In this document: piece by piece, positions 6,124 to 7,508 of the stretch
How positions within the stretch are numbered: the stretch's first letter is position 1
Layout of the letters: each line of letters opens with the position of its first letter
Origin: an uncultured Campylobacter sp.
GTDB lineage: Bacteria; Campylobacterota; Campylobacteria; Campylobacterales; Campylobacteraceae
Assembly (NCBI RefSeq): GCF_938030785.1
Contig: NZ_CALHIK010000170.1
Span: forward strand, 1-7,508
Direction of reading: 5' to 3'
Length of the DNA stretch: 7,508 nucleotides
Position numbers and translations under genes: made by a program
The notes under the pieces: generated by a model
The model's database searches: none
Seen by the model: only the letters and a program-made list of their open reading frames with translations
What the model was told of the DNA's origin: nothing

Positions 6124-6723
6124 ATGCTTTCAGGCATCGTAAATTTTATCGTAGAATTTGTCGCCGACTGGGGATATTTCGGCATTTTTGCGATGATGTT
6201 TTTAGAAAGCAGCTTCTTTCCGTTTCCAAGCGAAGTCGTGATGATCCCGGCAGGCTACTTGGCCTCAAAATCACAGATGAGCTTTGCAATAGCGTTTCTT
6301 TGCGGCCTTGGCGGCAGTATTGCGGGCGCGCTATTTAATTACTATCTATGCTATTTTTTCGGTCGTAAATTTATCACTAAATACGGCAAATACGTCGGCA
6401 TCACCGAGGAAAAATTTGCAAAATTCGAGGCGTTTTTCAATCGCCACGGCGAAATTTCGACCTTTAATTGCAGACTCATTCCGGGTATCCGCCAATACAT
6501 CAGCCTTCCTGCGGGGCTTGCGAAGATGAATGTCGCGCGCTTCGTGATATTTACGGGGCTAGGAGCTGCGATTTGGACGCTAATACTAATGCTTTTAGGC
6601 TATTTTATCGGCGAAAACGAGGAGCTCATAAAAAAAGATCTGCATCTAATCACAATCGCCCTGCTTGCTTTCGTGCTTCTTATTTCGTGCATATATCTTT
6701 ACTGCTTAAAGCGCAAAAGATAG
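6124..6723 (+). CDS. DedA family inner-membrane protein
   Basis: Polytopic membrane protein of the DedA (SNARE-associated/VTT) superfamily. Family members are linked to flipping of undecaprenyl phosphate or phospholipids, membrane potential and envelope-stress tolerance; the substrate here is unknown. The 199-residue product is of normal length. Landmarks are MMFLESSFFPFPSEVVMIPAG, with acidic residues E28 and E37, and the FNCRLIPGIRQYISLPAG loop (114-131) with R117 and R123, whose spacing of six matches the essential arginine pair of E. coli YqjA. Hydrophobic stretches lie at about 18-45, 53-79, 134-161 and 172-194, with a basic tail KRKR. FPFPSE is typical of the subgroup containing Bacillus YngC-like proteins rather than the E. 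coli DedA/YqjA PGDS version. The start is supported by AAGGA five bases upstream. No partner gene is adjacent. Confidence 0.92.
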   Translation: MLSGIVNFIVEFVADWGYFGIFAMMFLESSFFPFPSEVVMIPAGYLASKSQMSFAIAFLCGLGGSIAGALFNYYLCYFFGRKFITKYGKYVGITEEKFAKFEAFFNRHGEISTFNCRLIPGIRQYISLPAGLAKMNVARFVIFTGLGAAIWTLILMLLGYFIGENEELIKKDLHLITIALLAFVLLISCIYLYCLKRKR

Positions 6724-6725
6724 TC

Positions 6726-6757
6726 TAAATTTACGGCGCAAGATCACGTTAAATTTA
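6726..6757 (+). terminator. weak hairpin after the DedA gene
   Basis: TAAATTTACG (6726-6735) can pair with CG-T-TAAATTTA (6747-6757) with one bulged T, around an 11-base loop. It begins two bases after the stop codon. No clean T-tract follows, and most of the stem is A-T, so this is a tentative 3' end. Confidence 0.35.
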
Positions 6758-7033
6758 AGTTAAAATTCCGCTTTTGAAATTTTTGTTTATATTTTAAGCT
6801 AAAGAATAAATTTTATAATCTAAATTTCATAATTTTTTTGTATATCAATATTAAGCTTAAAAAGTAATTAAGCGTTCTTGCTGAATTTAGAAGCATATTT
6901 TTATTAAAATTTAGCTTAAAGTCTTAAGAAATTCTATTAATTTACTAATTTCAACTCTCTGTTACGTTTTAAGCATATTTTAATAATAAAAACATTAAAA
7001 TTCCGTTTAAATTTTTCAAAGAAAGGACTCATT
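6758..7033. promoter_or_regulatory. AT-rich aspA upstream region
   Basis: A long non-coding leader between the DedA gene and aspA. I see no supported ORF. TATAAT at 6814-6819 is a perfect -10 hexamer without a good -35 and would give a leader of roughly 210 bases; AT-rich runs nearer aspA (6981-7001) could hold a closer promoter. The sequence AAGCATATTTT occurs at 6891-6901 and 6971-6981, exactly 80 bp apart, and TTAAGCTTAA at 6851-6860 is a perfect palindrome. Such a long leader fits regulated expression, as expected for aspartate catabolism, but no named regulator site can be assigned. AAAGGA (7022-7026 region) is the aspA ribosome binding site. Confidence 0.5.
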
Positions 7034-7508
7034 ATGGCAAAGACCAGAAAAGAGCATGACTTTATCGGTGAGCTAGAAATCTCCGACGACGTATATTACG
7101 GTGTGCAAACATTTAGAGCACTCGAGAATTTCCATTTAAGTGGACGACCGCTCAAAGACTATCCATTTTTTATCAAAGCATTCGCGCAGATCAAAAAAGC
7201 GGCTGCGCTAGCAAACAAAGAGGTTGGCGTTTTAGATGCCGCAAAAGCCGATGCGATTGCAAAGGCTTGCGATAGACTAATCGCGGGAGAATTTAGAGAT
7301 CAATTCGTAGTAGACATGATCCAAGGCGGTGCAGGAACTTCAACAAATATGAATGCGAATGAAGTTATCACAAACGTTGCGCTTGAGGCTATGGGACATA
7401 AAAAAGGCGAGTATCAGTATCTGCATCCAAACGATCACACAAACCTAGGTCAAAGCACCAACGACACTTATCCAAGCTCGATCAAAGTAGCCGCATACGC
7501 TAAACTTA
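7034..7508 (+). CDS. aspA: aspartate ammonia-lyase (partial, 3' end beyond right edge)
   Basis: Deaminates L-aspartate to fumarate and ammonia in the cytoplasm; in campylobacters, which use few sugars, this feeds the citric acid cycle and supplies fumarate as electron acceptor. The 158 visible residues are the N-terminal third of a protein usually about 468 long. Family signatures are EHDFIGELEISDDVYYGVQT (split over residues 7-26), GGAGTSTNMNANEV (98-111) and HPNDHTNLGQSTNDTYPS (131-148). The wording KKGEYQYLHPNDH follows AspA rather than fumarase FumC, and resembles C. jejuni AspA closely. The signature GSSxMPxKxNP catalytic loop lies outside the window. The start follows AAAGGA about seven bases upstream. 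In C. jejuni the next gene is often a C4-dicarboxylate transporter; that cannot be checked here. Confidence 0.95.
   Translation, partial: MAKTRKEHDFIGELEISDDVYYGVQTFRALENFHLSGRPLKDYPFFIKAFAQIKKAAALANKEVGVLDAAKADAIAKACDRLIAGEFRDQFVVDMIQGGAGTSTNMNANEVITNVALEAMGHKKGEYQYLHPNDHTNLGQSTNDTYPSSIKVAAYAKL

Noticed and set aside
6000..6338. Plus-strand ORF of 112 codons overlapping the DedA gene start
   Set aside because: Runs out of frame through the DedA N-terminus; no ribosome binding site before 6000 and an arginine-rich shadow-like translation.

Overview
The window looks like an ordinary chromosomal stretch from a Campylobacter, probably one of the higher-GC, mostly oral species (C. gracilis, C. 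showae, C. rectus or C. curvus type). The reasons are the close match of the genes to Campylobacter families (a PEB4/Cbf2-type parvulin of exactly 273 residues, a C. jejuni-like AspA, a Campylobacter-type MetQ), the mix of GC-rich codons with very frequent AAATTT-type spacer sequence, and short AAGGA ribosome binding sites. The species is an inference.

Left part, minus strand (1-3836): valS (valyl-tRNA synthetase), then a 48-codon two-helix membrane protein gene, then ddh (meso-diaminopimelate dehydrogenase, cut by the left edge). All three read leftwards and may be co-transcribed. The small gene lies between two 45-bp direct repeats (876-920 and 1078-1122, 43/45 identical) that occupy the spacers before it and before ddh. 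Ddh would make meso-diaminopimelate for peptidoglycan and lysine in one NADPH-dependent step; this is not the succinylase route usually described for Campylobacterota.

Middle (3837-4962): an AT-rich divergent spacer with a 12-bp perfect palindrome and a textbook sigma70 promoter (TTGACA, 17 bp, TGCTATAAT) driving metQ. MetQ is a methionine-type substrate-binding protein with an ordinary signal peptide and no lipobox cysteine. No metN or metI is adjacent. A hairpin follows the gene.

Right part, plus strand (4963-7508): cbf2/peb4 (periplasmic SurA-like peptidyl-prolyl isomerase and chaperone), then a strong three-tier hairpin with a T-tract, a gene-free spacer, a DedA-family membrane protein gene, a second spacer of 310 bp rich in AT and in AAGC/GCTT motifs, and the first third of aspA (aspartate ammonia-lyase), cut by the right edge.

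The genes do not form one pathway; the common thread is envelope and amino-acid physiology (DAP synthesis, methionine uptake, outer-membrane protein folding, lipid carrier transport, aspartate catabolism feeding fumarate). I found no transposase, integrase, tRNA, rRNA, CRISPR array or evident defence system. The points most worth a second look are the repeat-flanked small membrane gene, the presence of ddh, and recurring AAATTT-armed GC-core hairpins in the spacers.
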